From Pseudomonas anguilliseptica (GTDB lineage: Bacteria > Pseudomonadota > Gammaproteobacteria > Pseudomonadales > Pseudomonadaceae), in the NCBI RefSeq assembly GCF_900105355.1, contig NZ_FNSC01000001.1:1426001-1490000 (forward strand): a DNA stretch of 64,000 nt, in the 5' to 3' direction. Below are positions 53,146 to 62,149 of the stretch, one piece after another. The notes beneath the pieces are model-generated. The model worked only from the letters and a program-made list of their open reading frames with translations. It made no database searches and was not told the origin of the DNA. Numbering within the stretch: the stretch's first letter is position 1; each line of letters opens with the position of its first letter. A program made the position numbers and the translations under genes.

Positions 53146-55263
53146 CTAGTAGTTCCAGCTGACCGTCATGCTGGCGTTGCGCGGGGCCGCATAGAAGCCC
53201 TGCTCCCAATACAAACTGGAGAGGTACTTCTCGTTGGTGAGGTTGTTGAGGTTGGCCGACACACTCCAATTCGGGTCGATGTCGTAGGCCGCCATCAAAC
53301 CCACCACGGCGTAGTCGTCTTGTTCTATCCGTCCACCGCTACCATCGGCCAGACTAATCGAACGGTAGATATCGTCCTGCCAGCTCAGGTTCGCCCCCAC
53401 TTTTAACTGTGGGTGCTGCGCAATGCGGTAGACGGTGGAGGCGCGCAGCATGTGCTTCGGCGCGTAGGTGCGCCCATGGCTATGGTCCGCATTCTGAATA
53501 TCGACGTAGGTGTAGCCGCCCATTACCTGCAGACCCGGCAGCACCTCCCCGGACACTTCCAGCTCATAGCCTTCACTCAAGTAATCCGCTCCGTCATAGA
53601 GCTGTTTACCGCTAACGGGATCGAAACGAAGGGACTCCGCGACGTTGGACTGCTTGGTCTTAAACACGGCGGCCGAAACGTTCAACTTGCCGTCGAGCAG
53701 CTCACCCTTGATGCCGAGCTCGTAGTTTTCGCCTTCGATAGGGTCGAGACGCTGACGATCAGCGCCCTCTTCCTTCTGCGGGTTGAATATCTCGGTGTAA
53801 CTGGCGTAGACCGAGTACTCATCGTTCAGGTCATAGACCAGGCCGGCGTAAGGCAGGATCGTATCGTTCTTGCGCTTGCGGTCGTTGCCATAGGAGAAAC
53901 CCTCGGTCTTGAGGGTGATGGCGCGGGCGCCAGCGATGAAGGTCAGCTCATCAGTGAGGCTAAAGCGCGCCGCCGAGTAGAGGCTCTTCTGCTGGTCTTC
54001 ATACTCACCACCGTCTGAGCTTCCCCAGACCGTCGGCTTGGGGAAAGCACCGTTATAGATTTGCTCCGAAGACACGGCGACAGATCGTCCCGGAATATAG
54101 CGCGACAGCTCTTCCACCTTGGACTTGTACCAATTGGCTCCCAGCACCAGCTCATGCTCGCGGCCCGCCAGGCTGAATGGACCGCCGATCGAGACATCAG
54201 CGATCCACTGGTGGAAGTCGGCTGAGTACTGCGACGGGTACCCGAAGAGCCCGTCACCCATCAGCGCATTCGGGGTGCCAAATACGTAGAACAGCTCCGA
54301 GTCGCTTTGCTTCTTTACATAGGTGACGCTGCCCTTGGCCTGCCAGCCGTTGGCGAAGTTGTGGGTCAGTTCGGTGAAGGTGCGTTGCTCTTGGTTGTTC
54401 CACCACGACCAGTCAGCAGCAGTACTGGTTGAACGCGACAGTTGGGTCGGCTTGCCAACCGAATCGAACAACGGCAGCGCACCCCACAACGGACTATTGG
54501 CATTGTTCTTGTCCAGGCTATAGCCAATGGAGAACAGCGTTTCGGGGTTCAGATCGGCTTCAAGCACGCCGTAGAACACATTGACCTCACGCGAATAACG
54601 ATCAAGGTAGGAGTTCTTGTTTTCGTGGGCATAGACCGCTCGACCGCGGATAGTGCCCTCGTCGGTCAGCGCACCGGAGACGTCGGCCTGGATGCGCCGT
54701 TCATCCCAGGAGCCGGCAGTCAGATCGACCTGCGCCTGAGGCTTAAAGGTCGGGCGTTTGCGCACGAAATTGACGGTAGCGGACGGGTTGCCGCTGCCAC
54801 TCATCAGGCCATTGGCACCTCGCAAAACCTCGATACGCTCATAGGGCGCAAGATCGATAGCGCCATCCTGGCCGCCGGATGAAAACGGGATACCCACACC
54901 ATCGAACTGGAAGTTGGTGATATCGAAACCGCGTGAGGTGAAGTAGGTGCGGTCAGTCTCGATTTCCTCGACGGTAATGCCGGGGGTAAATTTCAGTACG
55001 TCGTTGATGCTGTTGAGCTGGAAATCATCAATCTGCGCACGGGTGATGGTCGACATCGACTGCGGTGTCTGCCGTGGCGTCAGATCCAGCTTGGTAGCGG
55101 CGCTGCTGGGCTGCGACTTGTAGTTGTCTGGCTGAGCGTCTGCGGTACTGCCAACTACGGTCTGAGCATCAAGCTGAACTGCCGCGCGGTCGGCGGCCAG
55201 GGCGTGGTTGAAGCTGCAGGCAGCGGCAATAGCCACTGCCAGGCGGGTCTTTCTGGACAACAT
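53146..55263 (-). CDS. TonB-dependent siderophore receptor
   Basis: The 705-residue receptor starts at ATG 55263 behind GGGGAGAG with a signal peptide (MLSRKTRLAVAIAAACSFNHALA). The plug domain has TPRQTPQSMSTITRAQIDDF, FTPGITVEE and RGFDITNFQFDG; the barrel ends in Tyr (TVSWNY), with NLTNEKYLSSLYWEQGFY just before, the typical ending of FhuE/FpvA-like ferric-siderophore receptors. No N-terminal signalling domain is present, so it does not act through a sigma/anti-sigma pair. The siderophore is unknown. Confidence 0.92.
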   Translation of the reverse strand: MLSRKTRLAVAIAAACSFNHALAADRAAVQLDAQTVVGSTADAQPDNYKSQPSSAATKLDLTPRQTPQSMSTITRAQIDDFQLNSINDVLKFTPGITVEEIETDRTYFTSRGFDITNFQFDGVGIPFSSGGQDGAIDLAPYERIEVLRGANGLMSGSGNPSATVNFVRKRPTFKPQAQVDLTAGSWDERRIQADVSGALTDEGTIRGRAVYAHENKNSYLDRYSREVNVFYGVLEADLNPETLFSIGYSLDKNNANSPLWGALPLFDSVGKPTQLSRSTSTAADWSWWNNQEQRTFTELTHNFANGWQAKGSVTYVKKQSDSELFYVFGTPNALMGDGLFGYPSQYSADFHQWIADVSIGGPFSLAGREHELVLGANWYKSKVEELSRYIPGRSVAVSSEQIYNGAFPKPTVWGSSDGGEYEDQQKSLYSAARFSLTDELTFIAGARAITLKTEGFSYGNDRKRKNDTILPYAGLVYDLNDEYSVYASYTEIFNPQKEEGADRQRLDPIEGENYELGIKGELLDGKLNVSAAVFKTKQSNVAESLRFDPVSGKQLYDGADYLSEGYELEVSGEVLPGLQVMGGYTYVDIQNADHSHGRTYAPKHMLRASTVYRIAQHPQLKVGANLSWQDDIYRSISLADGSGGRIEQDDYAVVGLMAAYDIDPNWSVSANLNNLTNEKYLSSLYWEQGFYAAPRNASMTVSWNY

Positions 55264-55365
55264 AGGACTCTCCCCAATGCGAGTATCGAATGCCCTGCAG
55301 GGTCGTCCTTGGGTGCAGGAAGCGTTTAGCAGCACACGCAAATCGGCAAACCGAACGGCCAATCC

Positions 55366-55388
55366 AAATGCTAATGCTAATAATTATC
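55366..55388 (-). promoter_or_regulatory. Fur-box-like site upstream of the TonB receptor
   Basis: On the minus strand it reads GATAATTATTAGCATTAGCA then TTT, a run of hexamers close to NATWAT units, 103 bases before the receptor start. This fits iron control by Fur. Confidence 0.65.
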
Positions 55389-55508
55389 GATGGTAGTTTC
55401 GCAGCAGTTTCCATCGCTGTCAACGCAAATGATCTTTATTACCATTTGAAGCGTCAGCGAGCGATTGCGACAGAATCCAGGAGCCTGCTTACCGAACCAG
55501 TACCCGCG

Positions 55509-56024
55509 TTAAGGGCGCTGTAACGCTCCGCAATCCGCCGCCACCCAGCGCGCATGGCTTTGCATACTGCTGCTCTGGCCGTCGAAGGTGCCGTTGACCG
55601 TTGAAGTGAACTCTTTGTCGCTGACAAAGCGCGTCTCGCCTTCGCCCTGGCCGTTGGGGCAGTTGAAGCGGAACTTCCATAACTCGGCGCTACGCTCAGT
55701 CACTTCATTGTTGCAGCCGGAATCAGGGTCTTGCATGGGGATTTGCTGGGCCTTGATCTGCGCTTCGCTCATGCAGATGCGCACGCCCTTGTCGCCCAAC
55801 TGCACACCTTGCTGGGCCATCATCTGCTCCATCATCTGGCGCTGCTCGGGCGGCAGGTTTTTCATCTGCTCGAACATCTGCTCCATCCCCGGCACCGCCT
55901 GGCTGCCGACCTGCATAGTGTGCGAGCTGATTTCCCAGAGGCCGGGCTGGATATCCACCGCGCTGGCCAGAGCAGGCAGCATGCAAAGACTGAGTAGCAT
56001 GGGATTACGGAGGGCGCGGCGCAT
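55509..56024 (-). CDS. DUF3617 family periplasmic protein
   Basis: The 171-residue protein has a signal peptide (MLLSLCMLPALASA) and the DUF3617 opening IQPGLWEISSHTMQ, with a Met/Gln-rich middle (MEQMFEQMKNLPPEQRQMME) and two cysteine pairs (ICMSEAQ, SGCNNE, FNCPNG, ADCGAL). The ATG at 56024 follows CAGGAG. Family role unknown. It is separate from the iron genes. Confidence 0.82.
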   Translation of the reverse strand: MRRALRNPMLLSLCMLPALASAVDIQPGLWEISSHTMQVGSQAVPGMEQMFEQMKNLPPEQRQMMEQMMAQQGVQLGDKGVRICMSEAQIKAQQIPMQDPDSGCNNEVTERSAELWKFRFNCPNGQGEGETRFVSDKEFTSTVNGTFDGQSSSMQSHARWVAADCGALQRP

Positions 56025-56070
56025 AAGCGGCTCCTGAAATAAGTGGGCGACCCTGCAAGCGTAGACCCTG

Positions 56071-56571
56071 TTACGAAGCGTCCGCCTCGACCTCTTCACG
56101 ATAGATACGCAGGCCGCGCGCCTGGTAGTTGGCCAGTGCGCTGGGGTGATCCAGGCTGCAGGTATGCACCCAGACCTTAGTGGTGCCGGGCCAGGCCCAG
56201 GCGGACTGCAGCGCGTGAGCGAGCAGCGGGCCGCCAAAGCCCTGACCGAAGAACGCCTCGGCCAGACCGAAATAGAGAATCTCCACCGCGCCGGCGGCAT
56301 CGCGCAGCAGCTCGTAATAGCCAGCGATGGCGCCCTGGTGATAGGCCACCCAGGTGCGGTGATTGGGCTGCTCGATCAGCTCGCGCCACTGCGCGTCCGT
56401 CCAGCTCAGCTTGTCGGTCCACTGCCAGGGCTCGCCGACCAGCTGGTAAAGAAAGCGGTTGAGCTGAAACTGTTTGAACTGGCATTCCACCACGCTCAGG
56501 TCGGCCGGCAACGGCTTGGCGCGGATCTGCTCAGGGTGCTGCATGTCCAGGTAATAGGTGATGGTGCTCAT
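56071..56571 (-). CDS. GNAT-family N-acetyltransferase
   Basis: The 166-residue protein has the GNAT pattern: TWVAYHQGAIAGYYELLRDA, AVEILYFGLAEAFFGQGFGG (acetyl-CoA loop) and VWVHTCSLDHPSALANYQAR near the end. The substrate is unknown. ATG 56571 follows CAGGATG; the protein could start seven codons earlier. Confidence 0.85.
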   Translation of the reverse strand: MSTITYYLDMQHPEQIRAKPLPADLSVVECQFKQFQLNRFLYQLVGEPWQWTDKLSWTDAQWRELIEQPNHRTWVAYHQGAIAGYYELLRDAAGAVEILYFGLAEAFFGQGFGGPLLAHALQSAWAWPGTTKVWVHTCSLDHPSALANYQARGLRIYREEVEADAS

Positions 56572-56626
56572 AACATCCTGCTTGTCAGTCAATTTGCTGA
56601 AGCTAACCGTTACTGCAAACGAACAA

Positions 56627-56656
56627 AACCCCCACCGGCATCGCCAAATGGGGGTT
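56627..56656 (-). terminator. Terminator of the TAXI TRAP operon
   Basis: AACCCCCA and TGGGGGTT pair around a 14-base loop; on the minus strand TTTTG follows. It lies after the DUF1850 stop. Confidence 0.7.
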
Positions 56657-56702
56657 CTCCTCTTTTTACGCCAGGGCTTGTGGCCCGGGAGCAGACGCCG
56701 CC

Positions 56703-57125
56703 TTAGCGGTCGTCCTGGCCTGCCGCCGAAGCGGCCGGGGAGCTTTGCTCACAGCTCCAGAGTTCCAACGCCGGCTGGGTCGCTTGTAACGGGCCGAGCC
56801 ATTCACTCATCGAGTGGCAACGCTGGTTGAAACACAGTTGATAATCCCCTGCCTCGGGGGTTCGCCCCAAACGCAGTGGTTGCAAGGGGGGTAGCTGACG
56901 CTGGTAATGCCAGCTGCCCTCGCGCAGTTCGGCGCCGTCTGGAATCTCCATACCAGCCCCGGAACCCTTGACCCGCGCTTCGCCGAGGAGCAATCCCTCA
57001 GGCGTCACACGGTAATCCTCTTCCCAGCGAATCTTCTCGATGGTGTGTGTCCAGGCCAGGGTAAAACTCGGCGTGGGTACTTCTGCCCATACCGCGCCCG
57101 CCAGACCCAGGCACAAACCAATCAC
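56703..57125 (-). CDS. DUF1850 family protein, TRAP-associated
   Basis: The 140-residue protein has a signal peptide (MIGLCLGLAGAVWA), then the DUF1850 pattern FTLAWTHTIEKIRWEEDYRV and LLLGEARVKGSGAGMEIPDG. DUF1850 genes are regularly placed with TAXI-type TRAP transporters. The GTG start overlaps the permease stop (GTGA), so it is coupled. It probably works in the periplasm with the transporter; its precise part is unknown. Confidence 0.87.
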   Translation of the reverse strand: MIGLCLGLAGAVWAEVPTPSFTLAWTHTIEKIRWEEDYRVTPEGLLLGEARVKGSGAGMEIPDGAELREGSWHYQRQLPPLQPLRLGRTPEAGDYQLCFNQRCHSMSEWLGPLQATQPALELWSCEQSSPAASAAGQDDR

Positions 57126-59149
57126 GCCGCCGCTACCTGGGCGCGATGCGCACGCCAGAAGTGCTGAGCGATAAACAGCGCCGCCAGGGCAAAGCCGATT
57201 TCGTCACTCATCGGCGTGGCCAGAATCAGGCTGGCGCCGGCAGCAAAGCCCAGCGCGCGCTCCCACCAGCTCAGTTTGGCCTGCAGGTAACCGGTAAACA
57301 CCACACCCCAGATGCCGATGGCCAGCAGTGCCTTGAGCACCACATAGAGCGTGGCCAACAGGCTGTCGCCCTGCAGCATCAGCGCCGGCTCGTACACCGC
57401 CATAAACGGCACCACGAAGCCGGCTACGGCAATGCGAATCGCCCACAGGCTGATCTTCAGGCCGCTTTCCTTGGCAATCGGTGCGGCTGCAAAACAGGCC
57501 AGCGCCACCGGCGGGGTAAGGTCGGCCATGATGCCGAAATAGAACACGAACATGTGTGACACGATCAGCGGCACGCCCAGCTCCAGCAGCGCCGGCACGG
57601 CAATCGAACTGGTGATGATGTAGTTGGGAATGGTCGGGATGCCCATGCCCAGCACCAGGCAGGTGAGCATGGTCAGCACCAGCGAGAGGAACAGGTTGTC
57701 CTGACCGATGGCGAGGATATAGCCGGCGAAGGTCGAAGCCACCCCCGTCAGCGAAACCACACCGATAATCACCCCGACCAGGGCGCAGGCGATGCCCACC
57801 GGCACTGCATGACGCGCCCCTTCCACCAACGCGTGCAAGCATATGGTCAGGGTGTCGCGGCCACCTTTGATAAACCAGCACACCGCCACCAATAGCGCGA
57901 CCACACCGAACACCACGCCGATGCCAAGCTGGAAGAAGCCGGCGCAGAGCACGCCCAGGGCAATCCAGAAGGCAAAGCGCATGACCTTGGACGACACCCG
58001 CAAAATGATCGCCGAGCCGAGAATCACGATGGCGGTCAGCGCCAGGCCGACCATCCCGGAGAACAGCGGCGTGCGCCCGGAGAACAGCAGGTAGATCAGG
58101 ATGAACAGCGGAATCAGCAGGTACCAACGCTCTTTGATCGCGGTCCAGGGATTCGGGCACTGGTCTTTTGGCAGGCCCTGCAGGTTGGCGCGTTTGGCTT
58201 CCAGGTGAACCATCCAGAACACCGAGCCGAAGTACAGCATGGCCGGAATCAGCGCGGCCTTGGCCACCTCGAAGAACGGCACGTTGATCGTCTCGGCCAT
58301 GATAAAGGCCACCGCGCCCATGATCGGCGGCATGATCTGGCTGCCCATCGACGAGGTCGCTTCCACGCCGCCGGCAAACGCCGGCTTGTAGCCGAAGCGC
58401 TTCATCAGCGGGATGGTGAACTGGCCGGTGGTGACCACGTTGGCCACACCCGAACCGGTGATGGTGCCCATCAGCGCCGACGACACCACCGAGACCTTGG
58501 CCGGGCCGCCGAGCTTGTGGCCGAACAGGCCCATGGCGAAGTCGGTGAACAGCTTGATCATCCCGGCCTGTTCGAGGAACGCACCGAACAGGATAAACAG
58601 GAAAATATAGGTGGCCGATACGTAGGTCGGCGTGCCATACAGACCCTCGGTGCCGAAGGCCAGCTGGTTGACGATCTGGTCGATGGCATAGCCACGATGC
58701 ATCAGGTCGCCCGGCAGGTACTGACCGAACAGGCCGTAGGCGAGAAACAGTGCGCAGATAAATGGCAGGGCGATGCCCATCACCCGTCGCGCGGCTTCAA
58801 ACACCAGCACGATCAGCACCAGGCCGACGACCATGTCGCTCTGGGTCAGATCACCGGAGCGTTGAATCAGATCGGCTTCGAAATACCACTGGTAGAACGC
58901 CGTGGCCATGCCGGCCAGGCCGAGTAGCCAGGCCATCGGTTGCCAAGGCTGCTCCTTGCCACGGGCGGGAAAGCAGAGAAACACCACCAGCAGCAGGAAG
59001 CCAACATGCACAGCACGCAGAATCTGGCTGGATACCGGGTGGAAAGCCGCGGTGATGATCTGAAAGATGGAAAACAGCAGCGCAACATAAAACAGCGCTT
59101 TCGGCCAATCGCTGGGGTTGGCGGCGAGGCCTTGGTTTTGCTCACTCAT
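57122..59149 (-). CDS. TRAP transporter fused permease (4TM-12TM), TAXI type
   Basis: The 675-residue protein joins the small DctQ-like four-helix part (first 190 residues) to the large DctM-like part, with the conserved ETATSSMGSQIMPPIMGAVA-type segment (reads VEATSSMGSQIMPPIMGAVA) and GMGIPTIPNYIITS. It would drive sodium-coupled uptake of the ligand held by the TAXI binding protein. The ATG at 59149 starts MSEQNQG. It is the second gene of the operon, 155 bases after the binding-protein gene, a gap that holds a stem-loop at 59257-59278 (TTGGCGCTG / CAGCGCCAA). Confidence 0.92.
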   Translation of the reverse strand: MSEQNQGLAANPSDWPKALFYVALLFSIFQIITAAFHPVSSQILRAVHVGFLLLVVFLCFPARGKEQPWQPMAWLLGLAGMATAFYQWYFEADLIQRSGDLTQSDMVVGLVLIVLVFEAARRVMGIALPFICALFLAYGLFGQYLPGDLMHRGYAIDQIVNQLAFGTEGLYGTPTYVSATYIFLFILFGAFLEQAGMIKLFTDFAMGLFGHKLGGPAKVSVVSSALMGTITGSGVANVVTTGQFTIPLMKRFGYKPAFAGGVEATSSMGSQIMPPIMGAVAFIMAETINVPFFEVAKAALIPAMLYFGSVFWMVHLEAKRANLQGLPKDQCPNPWTAIKERWYLLIPLFILIYLLFSGRTPLFSGMVGLALTAIVILGSAIILRVSSKVMRFAFWIALGVLCAGFFQLGIGVVFGVVALLVAVCWFIKGGRDTLTICLHALVEGARHAVPVGIACALVGVIIGVVSLTGVASTFAGYILAIGQDNLFLSLVLTMLTCLVLGMGIPTIPNYIITSSIAVPALLELGVPLIVSHMFVFYFGIMADLTPPVALACFAAAPIAKESGLKISLWAIRIAVAGFVVPFMAVYEPALMLQGDSLLATLYVVLKALLAIGIWGVVFTGYLQAKLSWWERALGFAAGASLILATPMSDEIGFALAALFIAQHFWRAHRAQVAAA

Positions 59150-59256
59150 GAAGGTCACACCCTCGTTACAACGTCGATAGCGCAAGAGTCGCCAACAAAA
59201 CCTGCCGTGGCCTGCACGCCGGTTTTATTCGCAGCTCTAGCTCGTGTCCGGAGAGA

Positions 59257-59278
59257 TTGGCGCTGCGCACAGCGCCAA
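59257..59278. repeat. Perfect hairpin between binding protein and permease genes
   Basis: TTGGCGCTG-CGCA-CAGCGCCAA forms a 9-bp stem with a four-base loop. It may slow decay or partly stop the transcript, so that more binding protein than permease is made, and it is related to the GGTTGGCG repeats at 2879 and 44590. Confidence 0.6.
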
Positions 59279-59304
59279 CCTACACCTGCAACCCTTCAGC
59301 AGCC

Positions 59305-60258
59305 TTACAGTGCGCCAGCTTCCTTGTAGAAGCGCTCGGCACCTGGGTGCAACGGAATCGGCAGGCCCTTGGCAGCGCCTTCCAGCTTGATGTCCTTGGC
59401 CGCCGAGTGGGCGTTGCCCAGGCGCTCAAGGTTGTCGAACATCAGTTTGGTCATCTGGTAGGCCACTTCCTCGGACACACCGTCATGGCTGACCAGGATG
59501 TTCTGGATGGCCACAGTCGGTACATCGGCATCCTGACCGTCGTAGGTGCCGGCCGGGATCGCGGCAGCCTGGTAGGCGGCGTTGTCGATCTTCGCGGTGA
59601 TCTCCGCCGGGATGGCAACGAAAGTGATCGGCAGGGTCGCGGCCAGGTCGCGAATCGCCGCCATGCCCAGGCCCGAGGACTGCAGGGTGGCATCCAGCTG
59701 ACGGTTCTTGATCAGCTCGACCGACTCGGCGTACGGCAGAAACTCCACCTTGCCCATGTCTTCATAGCTCAGGCCAGCGGCCTTGAAGATGGCGCGGGCA
59801 TTCAGCTCGGTGCCGGATTTCGGCGCGCCAACGGAGATGCGCTTGCCCTTCAGGTCAGCCAGGGTGGCAATGCCGGATTCCTTGCTGGCGACGATCTGGA
59901 TGTAGTTCGGGTAGGTGCCGGCAATCGCCCGCAGCTTTTTCAGCGGCGCCTTGAAACCGGCGTCTTCCACGCCATTCCAGGCATCGGCCACCGAATCACC
60001 CAGCGCCAGCGCCAGCTCACCACGACCGGCTTGCAGCAGGTTGAGGTTTTCCACCGAGGCTTTGGTCGCTTGTACCGAGGTCTTCGAGCCTTCGATGCCG
60101 TTGCTATACAGCTGCGACAGGCCCACACCAATCGGGTAATACACACCGCTGGTGCCGCCGGTCAGGATATTGATAAAGGTCGGGGCGGCGAGAACGGCCG
60201 TGCTCGCGGTCAAGGCGGCAGCTGCCGCAAACAGGCTGAAACGTTTGGTCATTCGCAT
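59305..60258 (-). CDS. TAXI-family TRAP solute-binding protein
   Basis: The 317-residue protein has a signal peptide (to about residue 24, ...STAVLA) and the TAXI pattern: INILTGGTSGVYYPIGVGLS, VQATKASVENLNLL, ISVGAPKSGTELNARAIF. TAXI proteins bind acidic ligands such as glutamate or other carboxylates for TRAP uptake; the ligand here is unknown. First gene of the operon, under a sigma-54 promoter about 245 bases upstream. The start may be ATG 60258 or 60252. Confidence 0.93.
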   Translation of the reverse strand: MRMTKRFSLFAAAAALTASTAVLAAPTFINILTGGTSGVYYPIGVGLSQLYSNGIEGSKTSVQATKASVENLNLLQAGRGELALALGDSVADAWNGVEDAGFKAPLKKLRAIAGTYPNYIQIVASKESGIATLADLKGKRISVGAPKSGTELNARAIFKAAGLSYEDMGKVEFLPYAESVELIKNRQLDATLQSSGLGMAAIRDLAATLPITFVAIPAEITAKIDNAAYQAAAIPAGTYDGQDADVPTVAIQNILVSHDGVSEEVAYQMTKLMFDNLERLGNAHSAAKDIKLEGAAKGLPIPLHPGAERFYKEAGAL

Positions 60259-60504
60259 GGAAGAAACTCCGTCGTTGTTATGGCTTTATGCAAAGGTTGA
60301 CGCCACGCAATGCGCTGACAGGGCGCGGTGCGCATGGCTAACGGGCAAGCAGAAAGGAGCCGGAGCTCACGCACGGGCAAGCGGTGCGCACAAGAGAGGG
60401 ATGGCGCGACGAACGCGCGGATGGGGCTGGGCAGTGCATAGGGATAACCTCTTGTCTTTCTTATTGGCTGCCGGGCAATCGAGTGCCTGGCTGACAAGGG
60501 CTAT

Positions 60505-60520
60505 AGCAGATGCCGTGCCA
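60505..60520 (-). promoter_or_regulatory. Sigma-54 promoter for the TAXI TRAP operon
   Basis: Minus-strand TGGCACGGCATCTGCT matches TGGCACGNNNNTTGCW at all defined positions but one, with correct spacing between the -24 GG and -12 GC. Transcription would start about base 60493. The adjacent DctD-like activator gene makes it very credible. The rest of the 416-base gap holds no gene. Confidence 0.8.
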
Positions 60521-60674
60521 GCAAGAGAAAAGCCCGTGCTAGAGCCTTTACGCTGAGTGTGATCAACCCCCTGCAGGGTTTAATCAGCGGAAATCCGCTG
60601 CTGGAAAAATCCAGACAAGCGAAATTCCGCCGATAGAAACAGCGTAGCCCGGATGCAATCCGGGACGGCGGTTC

Positions 60675-62027
60675 TCAATCTTCGTCGCTGCTGCCGGCTG
60701 GCCGATAGCGGCTGCGCAGCAGGCCGTGGCGCTGCATCTTTTCGTTGAGGGTGCGGCGGGGTAGCTGTAGCAGCGCCATCACCTCGGTGAGGTTGCCCTG
60801 GCAGTGTTGCAGCGCACGGTGCAGGCACTGCGCTTCGAAGGCTTCCATCTGCTCGGCCAGGGATTGCACGGGCAACCCCTCGCCCGGCTGCATGTCGCCA
60901 CTCAAGCCCAATGCATGGCGTTCAGCGGCGTTAATCAGCTCACGCACGTTGCCCGGCCAGTCGTGCCCCAGCAGTTGAGTCAGCTGCGTCGGCGTCAGCG
61001 CGGGCATCTCGCGCGCGTGGCGTTGCGCCGCCTGCTGGGCGAAGTGCTCGAACAGCAGGGCAATGTCTTCGCGGCGTTCGCGCAGCGGCGGAATGCGCAA
61101 GGTGGCGACGTTCAGCCGGTAGTACAGATCTTCACGGAAACGTCCAGCTTTGACCTCATCGAGCAGGTCCGGCTTGACCGCACTGATCACCCGCAGATCG
61201 ACCTGAATGCTGCGGTTGGAACCGAGCCGCTCCAGGGTTTTCTCCTGCAGCACGCGCAGCAGTTTGACCTGCTGGGCCAGCGGCAGGCTTTCCACCTCAT
61301 CGAGAAACAGCGTGCCGCCGTCGGCGTGTTCGATACGGCCGATACGCTTGCCCTGTGCACCGGTAAAGGCGCCGCTTTCATGGCCGAACAATTCGCTCTC
61401 GAACAGGTGCTCAGGAATCGCCGCGCAGTTGAGCGCGACAAACGGCTTACCGGCGCGGTTGCTGAAATCATGCAGGCAACGGGCAACCCGCTCCTTGCCG
61501 CTGCCGGTGTCACCGCGCAGGAGAATATTCACCGAGGTGCCGGCCAGTTCGAGGATCTGCCGGCGCAGGGTTTCCATCGGTTTGGACACACCCAGCAACT
61601 GCAACTCGATGTGGTCCTTGAGAGCGAACTGTTGGCGCAGCTGACGGTTCTCACAGACCAGACGGCGCTTGTCCAACGCACGGCGCACGCTGTCGAGCAC
61701 GCGTTCAGGGGTAAAGGGCTTTTCGATAAAGTCATACGCGCCCTGACGCAGCGCCTGCACCGCCATCGGCACATCGCCGTGCCCGGTGATCAGAATCACC
61801 GGCAGGTCGCGGTCGCGCTCCAGCACGCTGTCGAGCAGCTGCAAGCCATCGGTGTCAGGCATGCGCACATCGCTGATGATGATGCCGGGGTAATCACGCT
61901 CGACCAGCGCCAGCGCGGCCTGCGCCGTGGCGCAGCTGTGCACGCTGAAGCCGGAGAGCTCCAGCCACTGCTGCACCGCCTCGCGGATTGCCACTTCATC
62001 ATCGACGACTATTACGTGCCCGGTCAT
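60675..62027 (-). CDS. dctD: Sigma-54-dependent response regulator, DctD-like
   Basis: The 450-residue activator has a receiver domain (phospho-accepting Asp53 in ISDVRMPDTD, Lys in IEKPFTP), an AAA+ sigma-54 domain (Walker A GDTGSGKE, GAFTGA loop in ESGAFTGAQGKR, Walker B GTLFLDEVESL, LYYRLNV) and a C-terminal Fis-type helix-turn-helix (NLTEVMALLQLPRRTLNEKM). It should drive the sigma-54 promoter at 60505. Its partner is the DctB-like sensor upstream. The gene symbol is by type; C4-dicarboxylates are not proven as signal. Confidence 0.9.
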   Translation of the reverse strand: MTGHVIVVDDEVAIREAVQQWLELSGFSVHSCATAQAALALVERDYPGIIISDVRMPDTDGLQLLDSVLERDRDLPVILITGHGDVPMAVQALRQGAYDFIEKPFTPERVLDSVRRALDKRRLVCENRQLRQQFALKDHIELQLLGVSKPMETLRRQILELAGTSVNILLRGDTGSGKERVARCLHDFSNRAGKPFVALNCAAIPEHLFESELFGHESGAFTGAQGKRIGRIEHADGGTLFLDEVESLPLAQQVKLLRVLQEKTLERLGSNRSIQVDLRVISAVKPDLLDEVKAGRFREDLYYRLNVATLRIPPLRERREDIALLFEHFAQQAAQRHAREMPALTPTQLTQLLGHDWPGNVRELINAAERHALGLSGDMQPGEGLPVQSLAEQMEAFEAQCLHRALQHCQGNLTEVMALLQLPRRTLNEKMQRHGLLRSRYRPAGSSDED

Positions 62028-62073
62028 ATCACCTCCTGATCAATCGGCGGCAGTGTAATGCCACGGTGCATCT

Positions 62074-62149
62074 GTAGGGTGGATGTCGCTCTTTACATCC
62101 ACCAGCGGTGGCAGCCTTGGTGGATGGATACAGCGCCATCCACCCTACG
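62074..62149. repeat. GTAGGGTGGATG inverted repeat, copy 2
   Basis: GTAGGGTGGATG and CATCCACCCTAC are inverted ends with inner CATCCACC and GGTGGATGG, as at 12415-12504. On the minus strand the repeat supplies the TAG stop codon of the sensor gene. Confidence 0.8.

Noticed and set aside
60463..60492. Second sigma-54 promoter (minus strand AGGCACTCGATTGC)
   Set aside because: The GG to GC spacing is one base too short, whereas the site at 60505-60520 has correct spacing and a better match.
60804..62039. 411-codon plus-strand frame opposite the DctD-like gene
   Set aside because: Antisense shadow of an intact activator gene with all family motifs on the other strand.
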